A stretch of 64,000 nt of DNA. Source: Hippopus hippopus. Taxonomy: Eukaryota > Mollusca > Bivalvia > Cardiida > Cardiidae. The stretch lies in contig OX328109.1 in NCBI GenBank assembly GCA_946811185.2, positions 42,702,129 through 42,766,128 on the forward strand, written 5' to 3'. Every line of letters starts with the position of its first letter. Within the stretch, counting starts at the first letter, position 1. The position numbers and the translations under genes are program-made. The notes under the pieces were generated by a model, which worked only from the letters and a program-made list of their open reading frames with translations, had not been told where the DNA came from and searched no databases. Below, piece after piece: positions 31,009 to 41,511 of the stretch.

Positions 31009-31321
31009 AATCCAACATTAGGACAAGATCTCTAGAAAAACGTCATTGGTTTTTTCTCTGAGATAATGTCAGTGGGTACAATTTTTGTCAAATAATACTG
31101 TATAATTATGAAGAAGAGAGCCTTTCAGAAGTGTGTTACGTTCAAGCTGTGCTCATGGGGTGAAAATTTAATGCTTGGTTTGTTCCGCATACTTTCCTTT
31201 AACCATTATCCAGCTACATAGGACTGGATGTTATTTCCAGTGAATTTAGACGAAGCTCACCTGGCATAATATAAGTGCAGTCTGATCTTGGACTACACCC
31301 TCTTTTTCTCTGTCAATACAG
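31009..31321. other. Unassigned, with half an hp2 hairpin
   Basis: AAGTGCAGTCTGATCTTGGA at 31274; otherwise nothing. Confidence 0.35.
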
Positions 31322-31549
31322 TTAAACGCTATACCAAACAGCAAAATTTTAGACGTCCCAATTGAAAGCATTTGCAGTAGACAAAATATATGTGAATGAA
31401 AAATTGAAATTTGTTATTGGAAGGGTAGAAAACATTGTGGGAAAAGGAGAAAACGCTGGTTACCAGCATTTTCTCTTTTTCCAACAATGTTTTCTAAAGG
31501 CTTGTTTCGAAGGATCATTTAAAAAAGGGGGTTTGTGGTAAAAGGGGTA
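31322..31549 (+). mobile_element. hp1 MITE, near complete
   Basis: TTAA 31322-31325; right end TGGTAAAAGGGGTATG; subfamily b. Confidence 0.9.
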
Positions 31550-31663
31550 TGGCATATAATGTAAATAAATCTTTATTTTTGTGATAGGTCAAGAAATATA
31601 AATTTGGCAGGATATTGGGATAAACTCTGTGAAATTTACTGAGACCCATCCTGTGACATCCTT

Positions 31664-31889
31664 CATCCTTTCCCACACAATCCTGAGTTTTAATGACCCT
31701 GAAGGAGAAGGCTTTTAAAACATTGTGGAAAGAGGAGAAAATGCTGACTCCCAGCATTTTCTCCTTTTCCCACAATGTTTTATACCCTTCCCAAAACAAA
31801 TTTCAATTTTTGAGTAATAGTTATTGTGTCATCTGCAAATGATTTCAATTTGGACTATTCTGAAATTTTGTTGTTGCGTATAGATTTAA
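31664..31889 (-). mobile_element. hp1 MITE, near complete
   Basis: Left end ATCCTTTCCCACACAATCC; right TTTAA; subfamily b. Confidence 0.9.
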
Positions 31890-31919
31890 ATGCAGAAAAG
31901 TCAGGATACAATGCAGAAA

Positions 31920-31992
31920 AGGTGGGGGGGAAGACAGAGAGAGAGACACAGAGAGAGAGAGACTCAGAGAAAGAGAGAGAGAGAGAGAGATA
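31920..31992 (+). repeat. GA-rich microsatellite
   Basis: (GA)n with AC interruptions after a G8 run. Confidence 0.9.
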
Positions 31993-32350
31993 ACATATAA
32001 AATGACTTTAGTATTTCAAAGTTTCCTTTGAAGGAAATTGTACTAACATTGCTTTGGGATAATGTGTCTATTTATGACAATATATCTTTTGAGGAAAGAC
32101 CCAAGTTTTTGATATAAAGCGTGATAAATGGCTTGAATATTCATTGAGAAATTTATGACAGTGGAACGTCAAGTAATTGTGAGATATTTTTATTTTATGC
32201 CTTGGACTCTTGTGCATGACTAATAAAGTAAAGTTTTTGACATAGTACTGGCAGATCCACGTGCAGTCTGAACTGAAGCTAACACTGTCAATTGCTTGAG
32301 AGATACTATAGCCAAAGTAGCCTCGAAAATTTGCAGCATTTCAGTTCTTT
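31993..32350. other. Unassigned sequence
   Basis: A half hp2 word (CACGTGCAGTCTGA) near 32258. Nothing else. Confidence 0.3.
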
Positions 32351-32656
32351 CAATGATTGATTGTATGGTGTTTAACACCGTTTTCAACCTCATGTAAGTT
32401 ATATTGTGGCGGCCAGTGCACCTGTCTATGCTTTCCTGGAGTTTCTACCAGTATTCTGTATAATATTCTTTGCCAGCCACTGGCTGCTTTCCCACATAAT
32501 CATTGTCGAAACAATGATCAGAGATGAGAGAGGAATGAATCCTGTGGCAATGACTATCATCAATGATCTGAAAGAAATTGGCCGAGCTGGGGTTCGAATC
32601 AGCGACCCCCTGTTCTTGAGTCCTGTACGCTACCAACTGCCCTACCTGGGCTCGGC
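32351..32656 (-). mobile_element. SINE-1, full length
   Basis: Tail TTGATTGTATGGTGTTTAAC at the left, tRNA-like head ending CCTGGGCTCGGC at the right. B box GGTTCGAATC in reverse. Confidence 0.92.
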
Positions 32657-32714
32657 TTCAGTTCTTTGAAACGGACTAAAAAGTTGAATTCATTTATTCA
32701 GCACTTGAAAAGGG

Positions 32715-32942
32715 TTAACTCTTTACCAAACAACAAATTTTAGACTCTTCCAAATCGCAAGTTTTTGCGGACTACTTAATTGAAAGTGATACAAGTGAAC
32801 TAAAGGTCTTTGACACGATAGAAAACATAGTTGAAAAAGGAGAAAATGCTGGTTACCAGCATTTTCTCCTTTTCCCACTATGTTTTCAAAAGTCATCTCT
32901 CTCAGGGTTGTTATAACTCGGGATCATGTGGTAAAGGGTTAA
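32715..32942 (+). mobile_element. hp1 MITE, complete
   Basis: TTAA both ends; long arm diverged; palindrome with three mismatches (AACATAGTTGAAAAAGG). Confidence 0.92.
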
Positions 32943-33482
32943 GATTTGGACTGCTTAATGATTGAAATAATATTTTCATTCACCTACGGAAAAAGCCCAT
33001 CTGTTGCAGAACCAAGGAAGAGTTTTGGCAATAATGTCAAATTGATAAGATTGAACACTATAGATCATGTGTAAGACTGTACGCATGCTAAACATGCAAT
33101 CTGATCTGAATATACACTGTCTCCAAGAATGCCTCATGTTTTTCTTGACATCGTCTTTAAAATGTCTGAAGTTTTCCCTAGCTTTGTAAGGGTAAAACTT
33201 GAATTACCATGAAGTCATGTGACCTATTTTATGATGTATAAATTAAGGGCAATATGACAAATCTTTAAGTCATCACATATAAAGAATTTTTGTATGGAAA
33301 TTTTTGTTATGCTTGTTTAAGACTTAAGTTTTTAAAAAGCATGATGCTTTTACCTCCCTTTTTGCAAAAGCCCTTAATATGCAAATGAGATCAGCCTGCA
33401 CAGAGTTTTAGAACATTCAGACATAGATAAATCTTGCCACAATACGACACTTTTTGTGTAAGCCACCATTTGGTCATGCTGT
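32943..33482. other. Unassigned, includes a decayed hp2 hairpin
   Basis: At 33050-33125 GAACACTATAGATCATG...ATACACTGTC is an hp2 relic. The rest is unassigned. Confidence 0.45.
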
Positions 33483-33682
33483 GGACTAAAGATCTTACTT
33501 TTAAAAGTCTTTTAAAAAAATTTTGGGAAAAGGAGAAAATGCAGGGTTATCAGCATTTTCTCTTTTTCCCACAATATTTTCAAAACCTTTTGTGGAAAAA
33601 CATTTTATGCACATCCAATTTGTCACTGCATATGTTTCCAATTTGAACAAGTCTCAGATTATGTTGTTTCCTAAAGAGATAA
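33483..33682 (-). mobile_element. hp1 MITE, ends eroded
   Basis: AAAATTTTGGGAAAAGGAGA, AAATGCAGGGTTATCAGC; right TTGTTTCCTAAAGAGATAA. Confidence 0.82.
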
Positions 33683-33744
33683 ACGGTGGCAGTGGCCTTT
33701 GTATCAGAATTGAGAGGTTTGCCATTGTGAAGGGTAAAGATGCA

Positions 33745-33905
33745 AAGCCAGCTGCTGTGTCTTAGTGGACAAATTAGAGGGCTATTTGGCCAAGGGTCGT
33801 AGGTTTGAGTCAGAGCCTTGACAAGCTAATAAAAAACACATGGATAGGTGTTCTTGCTACTGACAAGTGTCTTAAGTGTCCTCTGGATTTTACCAGCACT
33901 AGGCT
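33745..33905 (+). mobile_element. SINE-like fragment, other family
   Basis: GCTGTGTCTTAGTGG (A-box-like) and GGTTTGAGTC (B-box-like), followed by AAGTGTCCTCTGG. Confidence 0.45.
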
Positions 33906-34059
33906 TTGGAATCTGCTGTTTTCCTAAAGACAGCTACCTTGATCAGCTTGCCAGAGAGAATCAAACCAGGCATGTTATTTGGCTATAGAAACCGTTGATA
34001 GTCAAGGAAATAGGAGCAAGTTAGCTGTACCCTGTAGAGTCTTTACCAGTGGGTTAGTG

Positions 34060-34270
34060 GTAACCCTTAACCTGCCAAATAAGTGAAATGAAACTTTGAA
34101 GCTGATAGTAAAAACCCAAATTTTGCTCTTTCAAAGGTATATTTTTGGGAAAATATGCCCTTATTGGAGAGTATAGATCAAAGATCAGACTGCACGTTTT
34201 GTGCAGTCTGATCTTGATCTACACTGTCCAATAAGGGTCAGTGAGTCGTTCTTAGCAGTCTACAGATTAA
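34060..34270 (+). mobile_element. hp2 MITE, complete
   Basis: GTAACCCTTAACCTGCC to GCAGTCTACAGATTAA. Palindrome nearly perfect around GCACGTTTTGTGC. Confidence 0.9.
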
Positions 34271-34410
34271 AAGCAATTACAAAAGACAAAATAAATCTGA
34301 CTCACTTGTTTCTGAAAGGGGAGAAAACATTGTTCGAAAAGGAGAAATTGCTATTTTTCAGCATTTTCTGTTTTTTCTGTGGATGTTTTTAGAATTGTGA
34401 TTTTAACCTC
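34271..34410 (+). mobile_element. hp1 MITE, shortened
   Basis: ATTACAAAAGACAAAATAAA, GACTCACTTG, ACATTGTTCGAAAAGGAG; ends GAATTGTGATTTTAACC. Confidence 0.7.
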
Positions 34411-34912
34411 GGCTTGTCCTGAAAACAAGGGGTATTTTAATGAAGGCCTGAATGATATACAGGACACAATAGTTTATTTGATATCAAATACGGTATTATG
34501 GGTATTATCGTACTGTAGCTCCTAAATGACACCAGAGAAATGAACAGATAGTAGAAGAGCAATGAAAAACATTGGTATCAAAAACTTGACATGATAGGAA
34601 AATTATTATTGTGACAGGAAGCTTACTATCTATCCTATTAACTGAACACATTTCCTTCCTGCACACGACTTCATGTGTCTTTAAATAGGTGACTTTTGAA
34701 ACATCATGACAGACTGAGAAAATTCTATGTGTAATTTCTTTGTTTACCAGTTTAGTTCATAAATTAAACCTTAAATGATGGTGGTGATCCTTGCTTTACA
34801 GTGGTGTTTTCAGAAGTTGTCTGCTGCATTAGATTTGTTGCAGGCTGTGATGAGGTGATGAACACAGTTTAACATTAAACATGTCTATTACAACTTCATT
34901 TGCTTTGGTAGA
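34411..34912. other. Unassigned sequence
   Basis: Short words ACGGTATTATGGGTATTATC near 34489. No family recognised. Confidence 0.3.
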
Positions 34913-34972
34913 TATCAAGATCAGACTGCACAAAATGTGCAGTCTGCTCTTGGATCTACACTGTCCATGACG
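34913..34972. repeat. hp2 hairpin core
   Basis: TATCAAGATCAGACTGCACA against TGTGCAGTCTGCTCTTGGAT. Confidence 0.82.
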
Positions 34973-35065
34973 TAGAGATGATCTGCTGCAAACCAGCCGT
35001 GAAACTGCAATATTTGCAGTCTGTTTCTTGAAAGAAAATGTGTAAAATATGTATAGTCCCGAGCT

Positions 35066-35222
35066 TGACTCCACACCAAAGGACAAAATTTAGACTAGAA
35101 AGAAACAATGTAGAAAAAGGAGAAAATGCTGGCCACCAGCATTTTCACCCTTTTCCACAGTGTTTTTAAAAGGCTTTTCCATCAGACTTTTTAAAACTCA
35201 GGATTGTGGGGTAAAGGGTTAA
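35066..35222 (+). mobile_element. hp1 MITE, internal deletion in the long arm
   Basis: TTGACTCCACACCAAAGGAC to TTAA 35219-35222; palindrome GGCCACC centre. Confidence 0.87.
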
Positions 35223-35269
35223 AGTGTTAAAAATGTATCAAAATTTTGTTTGACACTATTTATAGGCAT

Positions 35270-35482
35270 TTTAATCCTTTCAGAGCCAAACATAATATAA
35301 ACTTGACATCTTTCCACAGCTTAAAGTACAATCTACTGAAACTTAGAAAGAACATAGGTTTGACTTTAAAAGCAGAGGGTATAGATCTAAGATCAGACTG
35401 CATGTTTTGTGCAGTCTGATCTTGATCTATGCCATCTGCAAAAGGCCTTTAATTTTTGCCTGAAAGCACTGAAAGGGTAAAA
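35270..35482. mobile_element. hp2 element with variant ends
   Basis: Core 35378-35440 clear; outer ends TTTAATCCTTTCAGAGCC and GCACTGAAAGGGTAAAA are inferred. Confidence 0.7.
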
Positions 35483-35564
35483 TATTCACTGTCACTTTAT
35501 GGATTATGATAAAGACATTTAAGTCTTGACACAATGAGGACAACATAAAGGTTCTTTCCGGGAC

Positions 35565-35625
35565 AATGTAGATCAAGATTAGACTATAAAGAACATGCAG
35601 TCTGATCATCAATCTGTACTGACCA
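35565..35625. repeat. hp2 hairpin core, decayed
   Basis: AATGTAGATCAAGATTAGAC against CAGTCTGATCATCAATCTG. Confidence 0.7.
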
Positions 35626-35716
35626 TTATTTTGAGTGATTTTCTATTCAGATCAGTCTTTAGAAATTGCAACCAGTGATTTTAGTCACTGTCTACTAAAG
35701 GAACACATTTGTATAT

Positions 35717-35978
35717 GATCCATGCTCTGTGAAAAGGGGTCTTAGTGCATCTGCAAAAAGTATCAACACATGTCAGCCTGCACAGTTAGCCAAGGCTGAC
35801 ATGGGTCAAAAGCTTTTGCCATTGGTCTATTCTCTGCATGGCAAAGGACCATTCTACTTTCTGATCCCATTGATTATCAAAAACAATGGGTTTTAAGGAT
35901 CCATGAACTATGCGATGATTATCTTGGTTTAATGCATCACAGAGATGCATTAGGCCCCCTTTCACCAGAGCCTGGCTC
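35717..35978 (+). mobile_element. GAGCC element, near complete
   Basis: Left GATCCATGCTCTGTGAAAAG, right CCCCTTTCACCAGAGCCTGGCTC; central GTCAGCCTGCACAG...GGCTGAC hairpin. Confidence 0.88.
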
Positions 35979-36014
35979 ATTTATTTCATTTTCTAAAGTT
36001 CTTGTCAGCCAACA

Positions 36015-36208
36015 GGATTTCGAACTTGTAGAAATTGAACTCATTTTCAGAAGAAATATAAAGGTGGCCTACTTGATGGAATTTGTTTTAAAAACGATAG
36101 AAAATATTGTCGGAAAAGGTAACCGACATTTTCACCTTTTCACTCAATGTTTTCAAAAGTTTTCTTCCTCAGGGTTTTTAAAAGTGAGGATATTTTAGTA
36201 GTCTTTGG
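36015..36208 (+). mobile_element. hp1 MITE, shortened
   Basis: Palindrome lacks the GAGAAAATGC segment (GGAAAAGGTAACCGACATTTTC); ends eroded. Confidence 0.75.
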
Positions 36209-37204
36209 TTCTAGGTAAACGTGACAGTCACCATGTGGAAAATAATAAAGTGAAACAATTTGCTACAAAATTAACTGATATGTGATGATGTTGGATGTTG
36301 ACAGAGTGCTGGGAGTTTTTCTTTAATATCTGCATAAATATATTTAGTGTGTGTTGGATATTAAACAAACTGCATTTGTAGAGTGTTAAACGGACAAAAC
36401 GGTTAACCTGTAAATAGCAGGATGAGTACGACTATCACACGAAGGCCTAGTCCCAGGTTAAAGTCCTCCACCTCGAACTTAAACCATACAAAGCGACTGA
36501 GACGAGTAAGTACCAGATTTTTTTTTTCTGTGTAGCTGAATGTGCAGGCTCTTGACCTACTTTTTGATCTTGATCTACACTGTCCGTAAAAGGTCAGTGA
36601 GTCACGCTCTAAGCAGCTTAAGGGTTAAAATTTTTCAACCATTTCAATAGTCCAGTTGAGATAAAGGGAGATAAATGTTCTACAGCTTTTTCTGTATCAG
36701 ACAAAAGTTATCTCAATTGATGTAAAGTTGAAGTTGAATATGATCATAATCTGTGATGAAATTTGAACTATGTCATGTAAATTATGCAGATTCATTTGAA
36801 TTAATTTCCATAAAGATATGTGATTTTGCATGTCTACTCTGATCTTTGATGAAACCAAACAGCAGGGTTGTGACCTGTAATGAGTTTGATGGACAAAGCA
36901 GAGGTATTTTATCTCCCATTGTAGCGCTAAAAGCACATATTGCATTGGTTGGTGCAAAAAGCTTCTATTGAATTGGTTGGTAGGGCAAAAAGCTTTTATT
37001 GCGTTGTTTACAAGATAGAATTTCCAATTCGGCAAAACCTCATGTCTAAAGTTTGGTAAAGGTCCTTGTTATAAAACTATTTCTTGCTTGTTGCTTAAAA
37101 CATTCCTTGACATTGGAAAGCAGCCATGGGGTTGTGTAAGAAAGTAGCCATGAATACCAAAAATATCTACATGTCTACTGAGGGTTTTTGCTAGCATTTG
37201 GTTG
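36209..37204. other. Unassigned, includes half an hp2 hairpin
   Basis: TTGATCTTGATCTACACTGT at 36567 with flank AGTGAGTCACGCTCTAAGCA ending TTAAGGGTTAAA, so an hp2 right half. The remaining sequence (112-codon minus frame at 36697) has no coding support. Confidence 0.4.
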
Positions 37205-37255
37205 AAGTTTTTAACAGGGTAGCTAAAACTTGGGATTGTTTGGTAAAGGGGGTCA
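37205..37255 (+). mobile_element. hp1 fragment, right end
   Basis: GTAGCTAAAACTTGGGATTG, TTTGGTAAAGGGG. Confidence 0.6.
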
Positions 37256-37269
37256 AGCTTGTTTTACGT

Positions 37270-37283
37270 GGGGGGGGGGGGGG
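37270..37283 (+). repeat. G14 homopolymer
   Basis: Fourteen uninterrupted G residues at the junction of an hp1 end and a SINE-1 fragment. Confidence 0.95.
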
Positions 37284-37415
37284 AACAGCTTGGGGTTTTT
37301 AGAATGGGTATAGGGCAAAGTACTAGTCAAAGAAACACAGGAATGCACTGAAAGGTGCACTGGGTACCACAACATATCTGAAATATTGTTGTAAACAACA
37401 TTAAACACCAAATAA
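37284..37415 (+). mobile_element. SINE-1 3' fragment, diverged
   Basis: GGTGCACTGGGTACCACAAC and AACATTAAACACC; tail AATAATTG. Confidence 0.75.
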
Positions 37416-37419
37416 TTGT

Positions 37420-37651
37420 TTAACTCTTTAACACACAATCCCGACTTTTAACGACCCTGAGAAAGATTAAGCCTTTTGAAAACATTGTGGGAAAAGGAGA
37501 AAATGCTGGTAACCAGCATTTTCTCCTTTTCTCACAATGTTTTCTACCCTTCACAAAACAAATTTCAAATTTTCAGTCACTTTTATTTTGTCGTCTGCAA
37601 GTGCTTACAATTTGGACCAGTCTAAAATTTTGTAGTTTGGTAAAGAGTTAA
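37420..37651 (-). mobile_element. hp1 MITE, complete
   Basis: TTAA both ends; subfamily b; palindrome with one mismatch. Confidence 0.95.
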
Positions 37652-38297
37652 ACAAACACCCACTATATGCTGGATGGGTTAAAAAATGTCTGCATTGTTG
37701 TGAAGGAATAAGATATCCCAAAGGTACTTTCATTACACACAATGTATATATTGATAAGATACAAGTGTTTTGAAGTTTTTTATAGCATAAAAGATAAACC
37801 ACAGGTACAAATATATTTAATTCAGTGAAACTAGTGTTAATTAATCAATCATCTCAGGATAACTGGAAGGGTATTCTCTAGAATCAGGTGGTCTTTAGCT
37901 ACGGTTTCAATATAGTGTTATCATATGGACCACAGGTATAAATATATATGTAATTCAGTGAAACTTCAGTTAATTAATCAATCATCTAGGGTAACTGTAA
38001 GGGTGTTCTCTAGAATCAGGTGGCCTTTATGTACAATTTCAGCTTAGTGCTATCATATGGAATTGGGATTCTTCAAGTGCAGGAGAGAAAGGCAGGGTAT
38101 TTTTATATACTACCAATGGCCTTTTGTTCAGGTTTGACTGGAACACTGAAATGGTTAAAGATTGAAATTGTTTAAGTATAATAAAATAGTGTGGATGAAG
38201 GTGATTATTGGAGGGTGCATTCATGACAAAGTGTTTGTGATACTTGAGTAGATATTCCTTTTCAGTGGTATGGATTAACTGTTGTTAGATCATTGTT
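37652..38297. repeat. Diverged direct repeat of about 125 bp
   Basis: ACCACAGGTACAAATATATT...TCTAGAATCAGGTGGTC at 37799-37893 recurs at 37929-38025 with few changes. Flanks unassigned. Confidence 0.75.
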
Positions 38298-38831
38298 TTA
38301 ACTCTGTACCACACAGTGACGGGCCCCAGTAGCTCAGAAGGTAGTGTACAGTGACTTGAGAACAGGGGGTTGCAGGTTCGATCTCAGGCTCGGCCACTTT
38401 CTTTCTGAGGATTGATGATAGTCATTGCAACAAGATTCATTTCTCTCTCATCGCTGACCATTGTTTTGATTATGGTTATGTGGGAAAGCAGCCAGTGGAT
38501 TGGAAAGAAAAGTGTGCGGGGTATTGGTAAAAGAAACTTCAGGAAAACATGAATAGGTGCACTGGCTGCCATTATATAACTGTGATAATGTTGAAAACAC
38601 CATTAAACACCATACAATCAATCAATGTACTACACTGACAAACTTGTACGACCTTGAGAAAGATGGCCTTTGAAAACATAGTGGGAAAAGTAACCAGCAT
38701 TTTCTCCTTTTCCCACAAAGTTTTCTACCCAACCAAAGACAACTTTCACACTTCTAGCCACCTTTGGCATCTGAATATTATGCTTTTGGTTCGGACAAGA
38801 CAAAAAGTTTTGTGGTGTGATAAAGGGTTAA
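38298..38831 (-). mobile_element. hp1 MITE interrupted by SINE-1
   Basis: TTAA 38298-38301 and 38828-38831; the hp1 sequence GTACCACACAGTGAC appears on both sides of the SINE. The palindrome lacks GGAGAAAATGCTG on its left arm. Confidence 0.9.
38321..38626 (+). mobile_element. SINE-1, full length, inserted in hp1
   Basis: A box TAGCTCAGAAGGTAG, B box GGTTCGATCTC, AATC tail. Probable 15-16 bp target duplication at 38305-38320 and 38625-38639 with a 2-base difference. Confidence 0.92.
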
Positions 38832-38969
38832 AGTCTTTGAATTACATTCCGGTGCATGTTTGTTTGCTCACTCAATCAAAATTTTTTGTGCATATGCAAA
38901 ATTTTTTGATGTGTGCCAGTGAATAAGCCATGGTTTTCTTAAATGAACTCAATATGCTTTGTTCATCTG

Positions 38970-39035
38970 ATACCATAGATCAAGGATTAGACTGCATATT
39001 CTGTGCATTCTGATCTTGATCTACTCTGACTACAA
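38970..39035. repeat. hp2 hairpin core
   Basis: ATAGATCAAGGATTAGACTG against CATTCTGATCTTGATCTACT. Confidence 0.78.
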
Positions 39036-39061
39036 ATCATAACAAGTTGCCAATAGCATGA

Positions 39062-39252
39062 TTAACCAGTAAAGCGCTTTTCAGGACTATAGTTGCCTTT
39101 GGGACAGTATAAATTGAGATTGAGATCTTTGATCTACACTGTCCGCTTTGCTGAATCACTGTATACAAAAGCAACCATGAAATTGCAATTAGTTGGGTCG
39201 TTTTTCTAGGATGAAAATGTCAGATTAGTTTATTTGGCGCTCAAAGGGTCGA
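39062..39252 (+). mobile_element. hp2 variant b, hairpin partly deleted
   Basis: TTAACCAGTAAAGCGC to GGCGCTCAAAGGGT; only ATTGAGATTGAGATCTTTGA left of the palindrome centre. Confidence 0.8.
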
Positions 39253-39360
39253 CATAAGATAAGGGTGATTTTCTTTTTTCCTTATCAGGGGCTATTTTGT
39301 TATCATGTTCACGCATTTATAATTTACTTTGTGCACACTTCAGGCAAAAAGTAAACATAT

Positions 39361-39588
39361 GACCCATGCTCTGTGAAAAGGGGGTTAGGTGCATCTGCAA
39401 AAAGTATCGTCCAGGTCAGCCTGCACAACCAGCACGGGCTAACCTGAGTTGAAATCTTTTGCTATTTGTCAATTTTCTACATGTCAAAGGACCAGTCTGC
39501 CTCATAATTCAGTTGGTTCTTAGACAAAATGAATTCTATGGATTCATAGTTATGTGATGACTTGCTTTGTATGGCAGAGATGCATTAA
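39361..39588 (+). mobile_element. GAGCC element interrupted in its right end by hp1
   Basis: GACCCATGCTCTGTGAAAAG to GAGATGCATTAA, where hp1 begins. The outer part of the right end was not recovered beyond hp1. Confidence 0.85.
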
Positions 39589-39807
39589 CCCTTTACCTCA
39601 CAATGCCGACTTTTAACAACCCTGGGAAAGAAGCCTTTTGAAAACATGTTGGGAAAGGAGAAAATGCTGGTAACCAGCATTTTCTCCTTTTTCCACAATG
39701 TTTTCTATCCTATCAAAGAAAAATTGCATGATTTGAGCAACATTAAAATTGTCTTCTGCAAATGCTTTCAATTTGGTCAAGGCTAAAATTTTGTCGTCTG
39801 GAAAAGG
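39585..39807 (-). mobile_element. hp1 MITE, right end eroded
   Basis: TTAA 39585-39588 lies in the GAGCC element's right end; subfamily a; GAAAACATGTTGGGAAAGG. Confidence 0.9.
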
Positions 39808-40677
39808 CTGGTAACTACCATTTATACCTTTTATCACAATGTTTTCAACTCTCTCAGTGTTTGGGTCACAATTATGTTAAGCCATGGTCACGTTTACAGT
39901 CATACACGTAGCTGTCTGTTGTTCATTTCAAACGTAGTCTGCCGTAATGTTACTACGGTCAGCTAGGTTGAAGTACGTTTTAAGTAGGTTCAAAATTGGC
40001 AAAAAGGGGAAACACAGAAAGTCTAAGTAGGTTGAACTATGTGTAAGTATGGTCATCTACATGCAGCGGTGAGCAGAGTGGCTAGGGTTAACCAGGGTAT
40101 CACTATGTCTAACTAGGGGTAACTACGTTAAACTACGTCCTAAGTACACGCAACTATTGTTAGTTAGTATTAACTGTTTTAAGCCACGGTAAAACATGGC
40201 TGTGCCTGCTCAGTATGGGTAAGCTAGTCATTGTGCTTTTGGAAGTTAATGAGCCAGAAATTGCTGTTTGTTTATTCAGCCATGCTCCTTTGGAAGAAAA
40301 GATGTTTTTTTCCAAAACTACAGTCAACTACAGTACACACTACGGTTAGGTAGGCTTAATTACAGTTAACTAAGGTCAACAATGTTCAAACTACGGTCAC
40401 AGTAGGGCCACGACATCGTAGTTAACTATAGCCAATTTTTAAACATGTTAAAAAATTATGTACTTACTATGGGCAAATCATAAGTTCAAACTACTTGCAG
40501 TGCTAGGTTGAACTACGGTTAGCCATGTGTAACTACGTTCAATTATGTTTAATATGTTCAACTATGGCCAACTGCGGTTGATTCCCTCTTTGGTCAACTA
40601 CGTAAGGTGTGACCAAGGCTTTATTGTCTGCAACTGCTTGTAAATTAGACATGTCTAGAATTTTGTTGTACAGTTAA
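39808..40677 (-). mobile_element. hp1 right half interrupted by the Harbinger-like element
   Basis: Parts 39808-39879 and 40621-40677 together give GGTAACTACCATTTATACC through TTGTTGTACAGTTAA. Confidence 0.75.
39880..40620. mobile_element. Harbinger-like TIR element, 741 bp, made of degenerate ACTACG words
   Basis: Ends AGCCATGGTCAC and GTGACCAAGGCT (11 of 12 complementary), with TTA on both sides (39877-39879, 40621-40623). A 3-bp TTA/TAA duplication is typical of PIF/Harbinger. The interior is a run of imperfect words such as AACTACGGT, GTTAACTA and GTCAACTACG in both orientations. No transposase frame. Confidence 0.75.
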
Positions 40678-40689
40678 GAGTTGAAATAG

Positions 40690-41117
40690 ATTGAAATAGT
40701 TTTTTAGCGGCCAGTGACACTATCCATACATTCCTGCTGAGCCCCGGTAGCTCAGTCGGTAGCGTGCAAGACTTGAGAATAGGGGGTCGTGGGTTCGATC
40801 CCTGGCTCAGCCAATTTCTGTTCAAGGATTGATGATAGTCATTGCAACAGGATTAATTCCTCTCCCACCGCTGACAGTTGTCTGGACGATGATTATGTGG
40901 GAAAGCAGCCAGTGGCTTGGAAAGAAAATTGTGTGGAGTGCTGGTAAAAGAGACTCAAAGCATCGCCGAAACAATGATCAGCAGTAAGAGAGGAATGAAC
41001 CCTGTCGCAATGACTATCATCAGTCCTGGGAAAGAAATTGGCCGAGTCAGAGATCGAACCAATGACCTCCTGATCTTGAGTCCAGTACGCAACTGACTGC
41101 GCTCCCGGGGCTAGGCG
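40690..41117. mobile_element. SINE-1 chimera: minus, plus, minus segments
   Basis: 40706-40737 is minus-strand SINE-1 body (GCGGCCAGTGACACTATCCA). 40738-40965 is a plus-strand copy with complete head. 40966-41117 is minus-strand body and head (GCCGAAACAATGATCAGCAG to CGGGGCTAGG). The plus copy stops at AAAGCAT, inside the shared 3' body. Confidence 0.85.
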
Positions 41118-41141
41118 TCAGAAAATCTGGCAGAGAAGTAG

Positions 41142-41205
41142 ACAGTGTAGATATAAGATCAGACTGCACATTCTGTGCAGTCTGATTTTGACCTACGTTG
41201 TCTGC
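41142..41205. repeat. hp2 hairpin core, nearly perfect
   Basis: CAGTGTAGATATAAGATCAG against CTGATTTTGACCTACGTTGT, apex GCACATTCTGTGC. Confidence 0.85.
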
Positions 41206-41511
41206 ATAAGCAATTAAATCCAGGTGGGGGGAGTGATGAGGCTACAAAGGTTGAATGGCTTGTTTGAATGATATAGAACATGTGTTCTAGGAAAGTAGAG
41301 TGAACACCTTTCCACAGGTGGTCTGGAGCTGTCAGTCTGTTGGACAGGTGATAGGCCCAGAAGGCTTTAATCTGCTTCTTACTTTCAATCTTGGGATCTG
41401 AAATGCCAAAGATTATTATTGTGGAAATCAGTTATCCTTTCCCACATCAGTTCAATGCGTTTTCGTCCTTGATGTTAAAGGTTTACTACCCTGTCAACTT
41501 TCACAATTTGA
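41206..41511. other. Unassigned sequence
   Basis: No family recognised. Confidence 0.3.

Noticed and set aside
39870..40620. Telomere- or satellite-like repeat from the ACTACG words
   Set aside because: No constant period, and the words occur in both orientations between inverted ends with a TTA duplication, so a transposon explains it better.
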